Source: Sphingobacterium lactis (GTDB taxonomy: Bacteria; Bacteroidota; Bacteroidia; Sphingobacteriales; Sphingobacteriaceae). Taken from it: 64,000 bases of DNA. Each line of letters opens with the position of its first letter. Within the stretch, counting starts at the first letter, position 1. This document shows, piece by piece, positions 1-8,273 of the stretch. The translations under genes were made by a program, and so were the position numbers. The DNA lies in assembly GCF_011046555.1 (NCBI RefSeq), contig NZ_CP049246.1, positions 2,108,001 through 2,172,000 on the forward strand, given 5' to 3'. The notes under the pieces are model-generated. The model did no database searches, was not told the DNA's origin, and saw only the letters and a program-made list of their open reading frames with translations.

Positions 1-697
1 AATGTTTCTTTGTAAATTCGTCGAGGTAATTTTCAATCACCGACATGGCCTTCTGGATAATCGGGTTGGTCAGGTCCTTTTTGCGCAGCTGAATGGCCAA
101 ACACTCCTGCAGGTTGCGCGCACCGATGCCCGGAGGGTCAAAGGTCTGCACGATCTTCAGGATTTCCTCCACTTCCTCTTCTTCCACAATGACATTCTGC
201 GAAAAGGCGAGGTCATCGATCAGGGAAGGGATCTGGCGCCTCAAGTAACCGTCATCATCCAGGGAGCCAATGATCTGTTGGCCAATGATATAATCCTTAT
301 CCGAAAGGGCTAGCAGATCCAATTGGTTCTGCAGGTTTTCATAGAAAGAATCCTGAATGGCAATGGGGATCTCTTTCTTTCCATCCTCATCGTCATGGTC
401 ATAGCCACCGCCATAATCGCGGTAATCATCTTCCTGAATATATTCATCCACACTAAATTCCTCTTCATAGGTATTGTCTTCCATACTGAAGTCATCGTCC
501 GGGTCTTTGTCCGGATATTCTTCAACAGGGTCGTTCATATTGGCCAAGCTGCCATCTTCCAGGGCAGGGTTTTCCTCAAGCTCCTCTTTGATACGGGCGT
601 CCAAGGACACCGTAGGAACCTGAAGCAATTTGATGAACTGTATTTGCTGAGGTGATAGTTTCTGTAATAATTTCTGCTGTAACGTCTGTTTTAACAT
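1..697 (-). CDS. rpoN: RNA polymerase sigma-54 factor, N-terminal part (truncated by window edge)
   Basis: Sigma-54 directs RNA polymerase to -24/-12 promoters and needs an AAA+ activator to melt them. Reading in from 697 gives 232 open codons that run off the left edge. The first ~50 residues are a typical sigma-54 region I, glutamine- and leucine-rich (MLKQTLQQ, LSPQQIQFIKLLQ) and followed by ELEENPALE. An acidic region II follows (about residues 55-110, many D/E), then the start of the core-binding domain (DGYLRR, IQTFDPPGIGARNLQECLA-type sequence). The ATG at 697 gives the family's normal N-terminus. The gene diverges from the penicillin-binding protein at 925. The DNA-binding RpoN box lies outside the window. 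Confidence 0.95.
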   Translation of the reverse strand, partial: MLKQTLQQKLLQKLSPQQIQFIKLLQVPTVSLDARIKEELEENPALEDGSLANMNDPVEEYPDKDPDDDFSMEDNTYEEEFSVDEYIQEDDYRDYGGGYDHDDEDGKKEIPIAIQDSFYENLQNQLDLLALSDKDYIIGQQIIGSLDDDGYLRRQIPSLIDDLAFSQNVIVEEEEVEEILKIVQTFDPPGIGARNLQECLAIQLRKKDLTNPIIQKAMSVIENYLDEFTKKH

Positions 698-851
698 ATC
701 CCCGATTACTAAGTCTGGTAAAAATAGGCATTAAAATTGAGATTCATTGTTGAATCTCGATTAATAAAAAGTTTAGGTACAGTTTTTGCTATTATAATCT
801 GCGGATACCCAGTCCCCTTGTAAAGGAAAAACATCAATTGTTAAAATTCGT

Positions 852-859
852 TAATTTTG
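852..859 (+). promoter_or_regulatory. candidate -7 element (TAATTTTG) upstream of the PBP gene
   Basis: TAATTTTG matches the Bacteroidota -7 consensus TAnnTTTG, 65 bases before the ATG at 925 in the divergent rpoN/PBP spacer. No TTTG or TTG sits at the expected 18-20-base spacing upstream; the nearest TTG (838-840) is too close. It is a weak call. I see nothing else in the 227-base spacer. Confidence 0.35.
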
Positions 860-924
860 TACAGAAGTAGCTTTTTTGGTGGAATAACTGTAGATTTTTC
901 CAAAGTTTTGTTCATATTTACCGT

Positions 925-3261
925 ATGTTTAGACGTGTCAGGAACAAATTTTTGCGTATCGCACTGATTGTTATTTACTTTCTTATTTTATTCACTTGCG
1001 CGGTACAAATCAACTTTTTGGGTCTTTTCGGGTCATCGCCCACCAAAAAGGAAATCATGTTGCCTGAACTGAATGTATCCTCTGAACTGTATACAGCGGA
1101 TTCCGTTCTTCTCGGACGTTATTACAAACAGGACCGGGACCCCGTACCTTTCGACAGTATTTCCAAAAACATTACCAATGCTTTGATCGCCACGGAGGAT
1201 GTTCGTTTCTACAAACACCATGGGGTGGATTTCGTGGGCTTATTCGGCGGGATCGTATCGACGATTTCCGGGAGCGATCGTGGCGCCAGTACCATCACGC
1301 AGCAGTTAGCGAAAAACCTATACCGTACGCGTTACAAGGATGCCCAAGGTTTGCTCGGTAAGATTCCGGGCGTAGGTCTGTTGGTAACAAAATACAAAGA
1401 ATGGATGACTGCTTTCAAGTTGGAGAGCAAATACAGCAAGGAAGAGATCATGACCATGTACCTAAACACGGTCTCCTTCAGTAACAATGCCTACGGGATC
1501 AAATCCGCTTCAATCCGTTATTTCGATAAATTGCCTTCCGAGGTCACCGTCAATGAAGCTGCCGTATTGGTGGGCATGTTGAAGGGAACGACTTTATATA
1601 ATCCAATTCGAAATCCTAAGAATGCGCTAGCCCGTAGGAATACGGTTTTGAGCCAAATGCAAAAGGAGGGTTACCTCAAGCAGGAGGAAATGGACAAGCT
1701 GGCGAAGGATTCACTGGGCTTGAACCTTAACAATCAGGAAGTGCGCAATTCCAACGATTCGTACCTCCGCACAGCGGTGGAAAAATGGTTGGAGAAGTGG
1801 GCGGCTGATAACGATGTCGATATCTATACTTCAGGTTTGAAGATCTATACCACCATTGATTCCCGCATGCAGAAAATTGCGGAAGGGGTGGTGGAAACCA
1901 AGATGAAAGAACTGCAGCAGCGGTTGGACAATGTATGGGGCAATGAGCTTCCTTGGCGCGATAAAGAGGGTAACGTGATTCCTAATTTCCTGGAAGACCA
2001 TGCCAAGAAATTACCGATCTACGCCTCCCTGATGAAGAAGTACAACGATGAGGCGAAAGTCTTTGAGGAATTGAACAGGAAAAAGAGCATGGAAGTCTTT
2101 ACCTGGGATGGGATGGAGCAGGTGGACTATTCGACGATGGACTCCCTGAAACATTACCTGACCATGCTGAATACCGGTATGATGGCCATGGATCCCTACA
2201 ATGGGGAAATCAAGGTCTGGGTCGGCGGTATTAACCATAACTACTACAAGTTTGACCACGTGAATCAGGCAAAGCGTCAGGCAGGTTCTACCTTCAAGCC
2301 GTTCGCCTATGCAGCGGCATTGGAATCGGGCATGGCGCCATGTGATAAATATGAGGATAAACCGGTGAAGATCGAATTCATCAACAACAAGGGTGAACAC
2401 GAAATATGGGAACCGAAGAATGCGGATTGGAGTTTTTCCTACAGCAACCTGTCGCTAAGGCATGCCATGGCTCGTTCTTTGAATACGGTTACCGCTCAGA
2501 TTACAGAGGCTATTGGCTGGGATAAGGTCGTTGCGATGGCCCATAAATGCGGAATTGACAGCAAGTTGGAATCCGTTCCTTCTGTGGGCTTGGGTTCTAA
2601 TGATGTGTCTGTACTGGAGATGGTTCGCGGATATGCGACCTTTATGAATGAGGGTAAGCGTACGGAGCCGGTTCTGGTTTCACGGATCGAAGACCGCGAT
2701 GGTCGCGTGATCGCAGAATTTAAGACCGAAACCAAGCAGGCTATCACACCTGAGAATGCCTGGTTGATGGGATATATGCTTCGCGGAACGATTGAGGAGT
2801 CCGGTGGTACATCGCAGGCCCTTTGGGAATGGGATCTCTTCCAAGAGGAAAACCAGATCGGTGGAAAGACCGGTACATCTTCGGATTACGTAGATGGCTG
2901 GTATATGGGTGTAACCAAAGATCTTGTGGCCGGTGTTTGGGTAGGATGTGATGAGCAGAGTATCCATTTCAAGAGTTCGGCGACGGGGGAAGGTTCTAAA
3001 ACGGCACTGCCTATCTATGCGCTATTTATGGAGGAGCTGTACAAGCATCCGGAATTGGGCGTTACTTTCGGGAAATTCCCGGAAGCGAAGGTGGAGATTA
3101 CCAAACAGTACAATTGTCCGGGTCCACGCGTGCGAGCGCCACAGCGGTCTTCCGGTGATTCAGCCGAAGCTGTCGAGCTGGAGGTCCCGAGCATCGTATT
3201 GCCGAATATCGGGGGTGAGGAAGGTGCTGGTCAGGAGGGATCCGAAGAAGAAACAAATTGA
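925..3261 (+). CDS. mrcA: class A penicillin-binding protein 1A (bifunctional peptidoglycan synthase)
   Basis: This enzyme polymerises lipid II glycan strands and crosslinks their peptides in the periplasm. The 778-residue protein has a short cytoplasmic N-terminus, one membrane anchor (about residues 10-33), a GT51 transglycosylase domain and a transpeptidase domain. GT51 motifs are visible: EDVRFYKHHG with the catalytic Glu at about residue 91, and GASTITQQLAKN at about 120-131. The transpeptidase shows SxxK in AGSTFKPF (about 454), SxN in ARSLNT, and KTG in GGKTGTSSD (about 647). The length is normal for PBP1A. The C-terminal tail is low complexity and rich in Glu and Gly. All catalytic residues are present. 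Confidence 0.95.
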   Translation: MFRRVRNKFLRIALIVIYFLILFTCAVQINFLGLFGSSPTKKEIMLPELNVSSELYTADSVLLGRYYKQDRDPVPFDSISKNITNALIATEDVRFYKHHGVDFVGLFGGIVSTISGSDRGASTITQQLAKNLYRTRYKDAQGLLGKIPGVGLLVTKYKEWMTAFKLESKYSKEEIMTMYLNTVSFSNNAYGIKSASIRYFDKLPSEVTVNEAAVLVGMLKGTTLYNPIRNPKNALARRNTVLSQMQKEGYLKQEEMDKLAKDSLGLNLNNQEVRNSNDSYLRTAVEKWLEKWAADNDVDIYTSGLKIYTTIDSRMQKIAEGVVETKMKELQQRLDNVWGNELPWRDKEGNVIPNFLEDHAKKLPIYASLMKKYNDEAKVFEELNRKKSMEVFTWDGMEQVDYSTMDSLKHYLTMLNTGMMAMDPYNGEIKVWVGGINHNYYKFDHVNQAKRQAGSTFKPFAYAAALESGMAPCDKYEDKPVKIEFINNKGEHEIWEPKNADWSFSYSNLSLRHAMARSLNTVTAQITEAIGWDKVVAMAHKCGIDSKLESVPSVGLGSNDVSVLEMVRGYATFMNEGKRTEPVLVSRIEDRDGRVIAEFKTETKQAITPENAWLMGYMLRGTIEESGGTSQALWEWDLFQEENQIGGKTGTSSDYVDGWYMGVTKDLVAGVWVGCDEQSIHFKSSATGEGSKTALPIYALFMEELYKHPELGVTFGKFPEAKVEITKQYNCPGPRVRAPQRSSGDSAEAVELEVPSIVLPNIGGEEGAGQEGSEEETN

Positions 3262-3311
3262 TCGTAATAAATTGATATAAATTATTAATTTTATTTGACT
3301 AATAATCAGTT

Positions 3312-6300
3312 ATGAAATTTAAGAATATACTTTTCTCAAGAATTCTTTTTGCCAATTTAGTATTGTTTCTGTGCTGCACCTTTATGCCTACCGCCACCCA
3401 GGCGCAGTATTTTGGCCAGAATAAAATGCGGTACAAGAAGTTGGACTTTAAGGTTTACGATACGCCACACTTCAATATCTATTATTACCTGAAGAACGAT
3501 TCGATGATGAATTGGTTGGCGAAGGAATCTGAGGTTTGGTATGAGCTGCATCAGCAGGTCTTTCAGGATACCTTTCTACGGAAGAATCCGATCATCTTCT
3601 ACAACAACCATCCGGAATTCCAGCAGACAACAGCCATTTCGGGAGAAATCAGTCCTGGGACAGGTGGTGTTACCGAAGCGTTCAAGCAACGTGTCATCAT
3701 GCCGATCATGCAGATCAACCAGCAGACCCGTCACGTACTGGGGCACGAGTTGGTGCATGCCTTCCAATACCGAGTACTGATCGAGGGTGGTGATTCCACA
3801 CGCTTGGAGAACATTGCCAATATCCCGTTGTGGATGGTCGAAGGGATGGCGGAGTATTTCTCCATCGGGAAGAAGGATGCCTTTACCTCGATGTGGATGC
3901 GCGATGCCTACGCCCGCAATGATTTGCCTAGCTTACGCCAGTTGACCGAACAGTCGCAAAAATATTTTCCCTATCGTTATGGTCAGGCCTTCTGGTCCTA
4001 CATCGGTTCGACCTATGGGGACACCGTCATTATGCCGCTTTTTATTGAGACTGCAAAGTATGGCTATGAGAGTGCGATCCGCCGGGTATTCGGCTATGAT
4101 GCGCAGACCATGTCCACCCTTTGGAAAAATAGCATGGAGAATACCTACCGGAACATGGGCCGCGATACCACATCGAACCCTATCGGGCAGTTGCTCTTGT
4201 CGCGCAAGAATGCCGGTCGGATGAACGTTTCTCCGGCGATTTCACCAGACGGTAAGTATGTGGTTTTCCTTTCCGAGATGGATCTGTTCAGTATCGATCT
4301 CTTCCTGGCGGATGCCGAATCCGGGAAGGTGATACGGAAGCTCGGCAGTCGACTCACCAATCGGGATATCGATGAGTTCAGTTTTATAGAATCCGCAGGG
4401 ACCTTCTCGCCGGATAGCAAGTTTTTTGCATTCTCGGTGTTCAGTGAGGGCAAGAATAAATTGATGATCGTGGATGTGGGGACCGGTAAGACGGTTTCTG
4501 TACAAGCGATGGGGGATATTACGGAATTTACGAACATCACTTGGGCACCGAACGGAAGTTTGGTCGCCTTTTCAGGCCTGAAGAATGGTCGAAGTGATAT
4601 CTATACGTATGACCTCCAAACCAAGGAGCTCAACCAATTGATGGATGATAAATATTCCGATTTTCAACCTAGCTTCTCCAGAGATGGTAAGTTTATCGTG
4701 TTCAGTACGGACCGGATGTCCCTGGAGTCATCCAGCCGCAGCGTGACCATCCCAATGAGCTTGGCCGTTGTGGATGTGAATACCAAAGAGATTCGGGAAA
4801 TCCCTGTGTTTCCAGGTGCGAACAACCTGAATCCGCAATTCTCGTCCAATGGCGAGGAGATCTATTTCCTATCGAACAGCGACGGTTTCCGGAATATGTA
4901 CAAGATCAAGATCGCCGACTCTTCGGTAGAGCGTATGACCGATTACTTCACAGGTATCAGTGGGATTACGGAATACTCTCCGGCACTGAGTGTCTCGGCG
5001 AATGATGATATTGTGTATTCCTATTATAAGGACAATGCCTATACGGTATATAAGGCAAAGGCCAGCGAATTTGAATCTGTAGCTGTCGATGCGGCTGAGG
5101 TGAATCAGGAGGCTGCGATGTTGCCGCCGGCACAGAGCCGTGGCGTAAATGTGGTGAACACGAACTTGACTAATTTCAATGCATATGGTCGGATTTCGGA
5201 TGCACAGATCAATGAGGTGCCGTACCGTCCAAAATTTAAACTGGATTACTTGGCCAACAGTGGCGTGGGTATGTCCGTAGGTTCTCGTTATGGTGCAGGT
5301 ATCAGCTCGGGTGTGCAGGGGATGTTCTCCGATATCCTCGGATATAACCAGATCTTCGCTGCCCTGAACATCAATGGAGAGATTTATGATTTCGGTGGGC
5401 AGGTGGCCTACATCAATCAGCGCAGCCGCTGGAACTGGGGTGGGTCGCTATCCCATATCCCTTATCGATTCGGTTTCTACGACTTTGCGACGCGTGATTT
5501 GGGGAATGGTCCGGAGAATGTGCTGGATCAGTACCTGGTACGCTCATTCCAAACGCAGGTGGATGCCTTCGTGGCTTATCCATTCAATAGACATCACCGT
5601 TTCGAAACCGGTGCCGCTGCATCCTACAACTCCTACCGTGTGGATCGCTATACACAGACGGCTTTCTATTATGGTAACCGCGAGAAAGTTTCCAATGAAG
5701 AAGCTGCGGCAGCGATGGGCGTGAATAACTTGGATCCATTCAACCTGATGCAGGTGAATGCTGGATTCGTGGGTGATAATGCGGTCTTTGGTATTGCAGC
5801 ACCATTGCAGGGATTCCGCTACCGCCTAGGTGCTGAACAGTATTTTGGAACCTACAGTTTTACGGCTTTGAATGTGGACCTTAGAAAATACCATCGGATT
5901 AAACCCGTGACCATTGCGGCGCGCGTGTATTCTTACATGCGTATGGGTACCGATGCTGATAAATTATACAACATGTATATCGGTTATCCTTATCTCGTAC
6001 GTGGATATGAGTCAAACTCCTTCGGGCCGAGCAGCATGATCGGGTATACGGATCTTTCGGGATCCAAGATGGTGGTCGGAAACTTTGAAATCAGGTTGCC
6101 TTTCACCGGACCTGAGAAATTGGCAGCAGTACCATCGAACTTCCTGTTCACGGATCTAAACTTCTTCGTGGATGGCGGTCTTGCTTGGTCAGATGCGCAG
6201 ACTGTCAAATGGAAGAAAACGGATGCCGACTTAGTGACGCGGACGTCAAATGGGCAGACGTATCAAATATATGATCCTATGGTGACCATGCCGGTTTTCA

Positions 6301-6431
6301 GTGCGGGGATTTCCTTGCGCGTCAACCTGTTCGGCGCAATGATATTGGAACCTTACTATGCTATTCAGTTGAACAATCCGACTCGTGAGAAATTCGGGAC
6401 GTTTGGATTAAACTTTGCACCGGGTTGGTAG
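3312..6431 (+). CDS. secreted peptidase-MA-like metalloprotease with TolB-type propeller and C-terminal outer-membrane barrel
   Basis: The 1039-residue protein has a signal peptide (about 1-32, ending TQAQ). A metalloprotease-like domain follows with HELVHAFQY at about residues 145-153 and a downstream glutamate helix MVEGMAEYF, the HExxH...E layout of gluzincins. From about 290 to 590 there are repeated TolB/WD40-like blades (SPDGKYVVF, SPDSKFFAF, SRDGKFIVF, SSNGEEIYF). The last ~400 residues alternate aromatic beta strands and end GTFGLNFAPGW, with a terminal aromatic as in outer-membrane barrels. The inferred location is the outer membrane with the protease and propeller attached. The gene starts 50 bases after the PBP stop and may be co-transcribed with it. 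The substrate is unknown. Confidence 0.8.
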   Translation: MKFKNILFSRILFANLVLFLCCTFMPTATQAQYFGQNKMRYKKLDFKVYDTPHFNIYYYLKNDSMMNWLAKESEVWYELHQQVFQDTFLRKNPIIFYNNHPEFQQTTAISGEISPGTGGVTEAFKQRVIMPIMQINQQTRHVLGHELVHAFQYRVLIEGGDSTRLENIANIPLWMVEGMAEYFSIGKKDAFTSMWMRDAYARNDLPSLRQLTEQSQKYFPYRYGQAFWSYIGSTYGDTVIMPLFIETAKYGYESAIRRVFGYDAQTMSTLWKNSMENTYRNMGRDTTSNPIGQLLLSRKNAGRMNVSPAISPDGKYVVFLSEMDLFSIDLFLADAESGKVIRKLGSRLTNRDIDEFSFIESAGTFSPDSKFFAFSVFSEGKNKLMIVDVGTGKTVSVQAMGDITEFTNITWAPNGSLVAFSGLKNGRSDIYTYDLQTKELNQLMDDKYSDFQPSFSRDGKFIVFSTDRMSLESSSRSVTIPMSLAVVDVNTKEIREIPVFPGANNLNPQFSSNGEEIYFLSNSDGFRNMYKIKIADSSVERMTDYFTGISGITEYSPALSVSANDDIVYSYYKDNAYTVYKAKASEFESVAVDAAEVNQEAAMLPPAQSRGVNVVNTNLTNFNAYGRISDAQINEVPYRPKFKLDYLANSGVGMSVGSRYGAGISSGVQGMFSDILGYNQIFAALNINGEIYDFGGQVAYINQRSRWNWGGSLSHIPYRFGFYDFATRDLGNGPENVLDQYLVRSFQTQVDAFVAYPFNRHHRFETGAAASYNSYRVDRYTQTAFYYGNREKVSNEEAAAAMGVNNLDPFNLMQVNAGFVGDNAVFGIAAPLQGFRYRLGAEQYFGTYSFTALNVDLRKYHRIKPVTIAARVYSYMRMGTDADKLYNMYIGYPYLVRGYESNSFGPSSMIGYTDLSGSKMVVGNFEIRLPFTGPEKLAAVPSNFLFTDLNFFVDGGLAWSDAQTVKWKKTDADLVTRTSNGQTYQIYDPMVTMPVFSAGISLRVNLFGAMILEPYYAIQLNNPTREKFGTFGLNFAPGW

Positions 6432-6480
6432 TCTAATCCAATGAGTGCGTAGGATTTAGTGTAGGGGAAGGTTGTTAAGG

Positions 6481-6518
6481 CCGTTGTTTATTGCTTATGC
6501 ATAAACAACGGTTTTTTT
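6481..6518 (+). terminator. Rho-independent terminator after the metalloprotease gene
   Basis: An 11-base perfect stem, CCGTTGTTTAT (6481-6491) with ATAAACAACGG (6501-6511), has a 9-base loop and is followed by seven T. It lies 50 bases after the stop at 6431. It overlaps the last codons of the convergent minus-strand gene at 6495. Confidence 0.9.
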
Positions 6519-6815
6519 ATGTCCTGCTGTACGGGGCAGGGTGGGATTGAGGCTCAACCAATTTGGGTTCTGCTTGCGGATCAATCTTTCCTTGACCAAT
6601 CGGCACATGCCGTTTAACTCACTCAATCTTTTCTCTGCAGCCTGCATGTTGTCGAATGCTTCCACAAGCACCATTCTATTCAGAACTGCAAATGGGAAAA
6701 GGGCAGGGTTTCCTTGGCTGATTTCCTGTTGGGTGCCATTCAGGTTCGTGGTCAAGCCGGCCTGTAAGTATCTCCGGTTGGCATCTGTTGCTATATAAGT
6801 GTAGTATTTATTCAT
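6495..6815 (-). CDS. GIY-YIG-like protein with apparently lost catalytic residues
   Basis: The 106-residue protein has the layout of a short UPF0213/YhbQ-type GIY-YIG domain. YYTYIATDANRRYLQAGLT occupies the place of the GIY...YIG strands, and AAEKRLSELNGM that of the family's EKRIK helix. The key residues deviate: TYI replaces GIY, LQAG replaces YIG, and the catalytic Arg after the second motif is missing (GLTTNLNGTQQ instead of xxNLxxRxxxH). Nuclease activity is therefore doubtful. The ORF stop lies inside the terminator of the upstream convergent gene. It diverges from the S24 repressor at 6927 and may share its operator. Confidence 0.65.
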   Translation of the reverse strand: MNKYYTYIATDANRRYLQAGLTTNLNGTQQEISQGNPALFPFAVLNRMVLVEAFDNMQAAEKRLSELNGMCRLVKERLIRKQNPNWLSLNPTLPRTAGHKKTVVYA

Positions 6816-6883
6816 TTTTATCGTGTTTTAGCTAAATTATTTGGTTATTTAGAATCCTTTTACTAATTTTATTGGCACAATAT

Positions 6884-6900
6884 TACTAATAATATTAGTA
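6884..6900. promoter_or_regulatory. palindromic operator between the GIY-YIG-like and S24 repressor genes
   Basis: TACTAATAATATTAGTA is a perfect inverted repeat of 7-base arms around AAT, 27 bases before the repressor ATG. A half-site-like TTACTAATT lies upstream near 6859-6867. Position and symmetry fit autoregulation by the HTH protein encoded at 6927; this is inferred. Confidence 0.5.
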
Positions 6901-6926
6901 TTTCAAAAACTTATTTAAAATTATTT

Positions 6927-7700
6927 ATGTCGAACATTTCATCAAATCTCAAATTCCTCAGGAAGAAAAAAGGCTTAACGCAACAGCAATTTGCTGATTT
7001 AATGGAGATTAAGCGTGCTTCAGTAGGGGCGTATGAAGAAGATAGAGCAGAGCCGAAGTATGAATTGCTAAAAAAGATAGCGGAGTTCTATGATCTAAGT
7101 ATGGATGAATTGGCGAATGATGAAATCGATGAACGTTGGAAGCCAACACCGAAGAGTAATGCGTCCAACCTGCGGGTATTGAGCGTAACGGTGGACGCCC
7201 AGGATCGGGAGAATATTGAGTTTGTGCCGGTAAAGGCAAGTGCCGGGTATTTAAATGGCTATGCCGACCCGGAGTTCGTGAGTGAATTGCCGAAGTTCTC
7301 CCTGCCATTATTTAATCAAGGTACGTACCGGGCGTTCGAGATCAAGGGGGATTCAATGTTGCCTTTGCCATCAGGTTCCTTGATCATCGCAGAGTATGTA
7401 GAAAATTGGCATGATATCAAGACCGGGCAGACCTATGTGGTCGTGTCCGCAAATGATGGTGTTGTTTATAAACGCATCGGACAAAAGTTTAAAGAGGATA
7501 AGGGATTGAAATTGGTATCCGATAATAAGACCTATGAACCTTATTGGGTTTCGGCCGCAGATATTCTGGAAGTATGGAAAGCGAAGGCTTTCGTGAGTAC
7601 GGAATTGCCGGAGCCAAGTCCAGAGCCTACATTGGAAGGATTATCCAGTATGATGGCCCAGATGCAGAAAACCATCAAGTCCATGGGTGATAAAAATTAG
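6927..7700 (+). CDS. XRE-type HTH / S24 peptidase (LexA/CI-like) transcriptional regulator
   Basis: The 257-residue protein has an N-terminal HTH_3 domain (about 6-60: LRKKKGLTQQQFADLM, then IKRASVGAYE). The C-terminal S24 peptidase domain (about 100-220) shows an Ala-Gly cleavage-type sequence ASAGY, the nucleophile Ser in IKGDSMLPL and the general-base Lys in VVYKRIG. In this family RecA-stimulated self-cleavage inactivates the repressor, so it may sense DNA damage. The last ~35 residues are an extra proline-rich and helical tail. It diverges from the GIY-YIG-like gene over a perfect palindrome. Nothing nearby is phage-like, so it is probably a resident regulator. Confidence 0.85.
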   Translation: MSNISSNLKFLRKKKGLTQQQFADLMEIKRASVGAYEEDRAEPKYELLKKIAEFYDLSMDELANDEIDERWKPTPKSNASNLRVLSVTVDAQDRENIEFVPVKASAGYLNGYADPEFVSELPKFSLPLFNQGTYRAFEIKGDSMLPLPSGSLIIAEYVENWHDIKTGQTYVVVSANDGVVYKRIGQKFKEDKGLKLVSDNKTYEPYWVSAADILEVWKAKAFVSTELPEPSPEPTLEGLSSMMAQMQKTIKSMGDKN

Positions 7701-7716
7701 TGTGATGCGTATTTGT

Positions 7717-7748
7717 TTTGTGAAATAAAAAGAAATTGTGTACCTTTG
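7717..7748 (+). promoter_or_regulatory. promoter of the rimP-nusA-infB operon
   Basis: TTTG (7717-7720) and TACCTTTG (7741-7748), separated by 20 bases, match the Bacteroidota vegetative promoter consensus. The predicted start is near 7755, just before the leader hairpin. Confidence 0.75.
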
Positions 7749-7764
7749 TACTATCTGAAAGGAA

Positions 7765-7789
7765 GGGGGCATGGTATGCCCCCTTTTTT
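7765..7789 (+). terminator. terminator-like hairpin in the rimP leader
   Basis: GGGGGCAT (7765-7772), loop GGT and ATGCCCCC (7776-7783) are followed by six T (7784-7789). It lies downstream of the predicted promoter and about 17 bases before the rimP ATG at 7807. It can therefore act as an attenuator for rimP-nusA-infB and also end transcripts from the S24 gene. Confidence 0.8.
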
Positions 7790-7806
7790 AATATCAATTT
7801 TTAAAT

Positions 7807-8271
7807 ATGCAGGTTGAGAATCGAGTAATCGAATTAATTGAAGAGAAGATTGCGGACCGCGAGGATTTATTCATCGTGAGTGTTCGTTTTCTGAAGAACG
7901 GGGTGTTGGAGATTTTGCTTGATGGGGATAATGGTATCGCCATTGAGGATTGTGTGCAGGTGAGCCGTCATGTTGGTTTCCATTTGGAGGAGGAAAATGT
8001 GATCGACAAAGCCTACCGTTTGGAAGTTTCTTCTCCCGGTATCGATACTCCATTGGTGATGAAGCGTCAGTTTGATAAGAACGTAGGTCGTTCCGTTCAA
8101 GTGAAGATGTTGGATGGCACCAAGCGTGAAGGGGTGTTGCTTTCGGCGACTGACGATTCCATCAGCATTGAAGAGAAAGTTAAAGAGAAAGGTAAGAAGG
8201 CTGTTCAAGTGGAGTCGGCTATCCCTCTCGATCAAATAAAGGAAACAAAGGTGTTAATTTCATTTAAATAA
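7807..8271 (+). CDS. rimP: ribosome maturation factor RimP
   Basis: RimP helps assemble the 30S ribosomal subunit. The 154-residue length is normal. The N-terminal domain runs to about residue 80 and contains LEILLDGDNGIAIEDCVQVSRHV and YRLEVSSPGIDTPL-type signatures (seen here as VSSPGIDTPL). The C-terminal SH3-like domain contains VQVKMLDG. It is the first gene of rimP-nusA-infB and its stop is two bases before the nusA ATG, so translation may be coupled. Confidence 0.95.
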   Translation: MQVENRVIELIEEKIADREDLFIVSVRFLKNGVLEILLDGDNGIAIEDCVQVSRHVGFHLEEENVIDKAYRLEVSSPGIDTPLVMKRQFDKNVGRSVQVKMLDGTKREGVLLSATDDSISIEEKVKEKGKKAVQVESAIPLDQIKETKVLISFK

Positions 8272-8273
8272 GA

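Noticed and set aside
2..313. Plus-strand ORFs overlapping rpoN
   Set aside because: They lie opposite clear coding sequence and have no recognisable domain.
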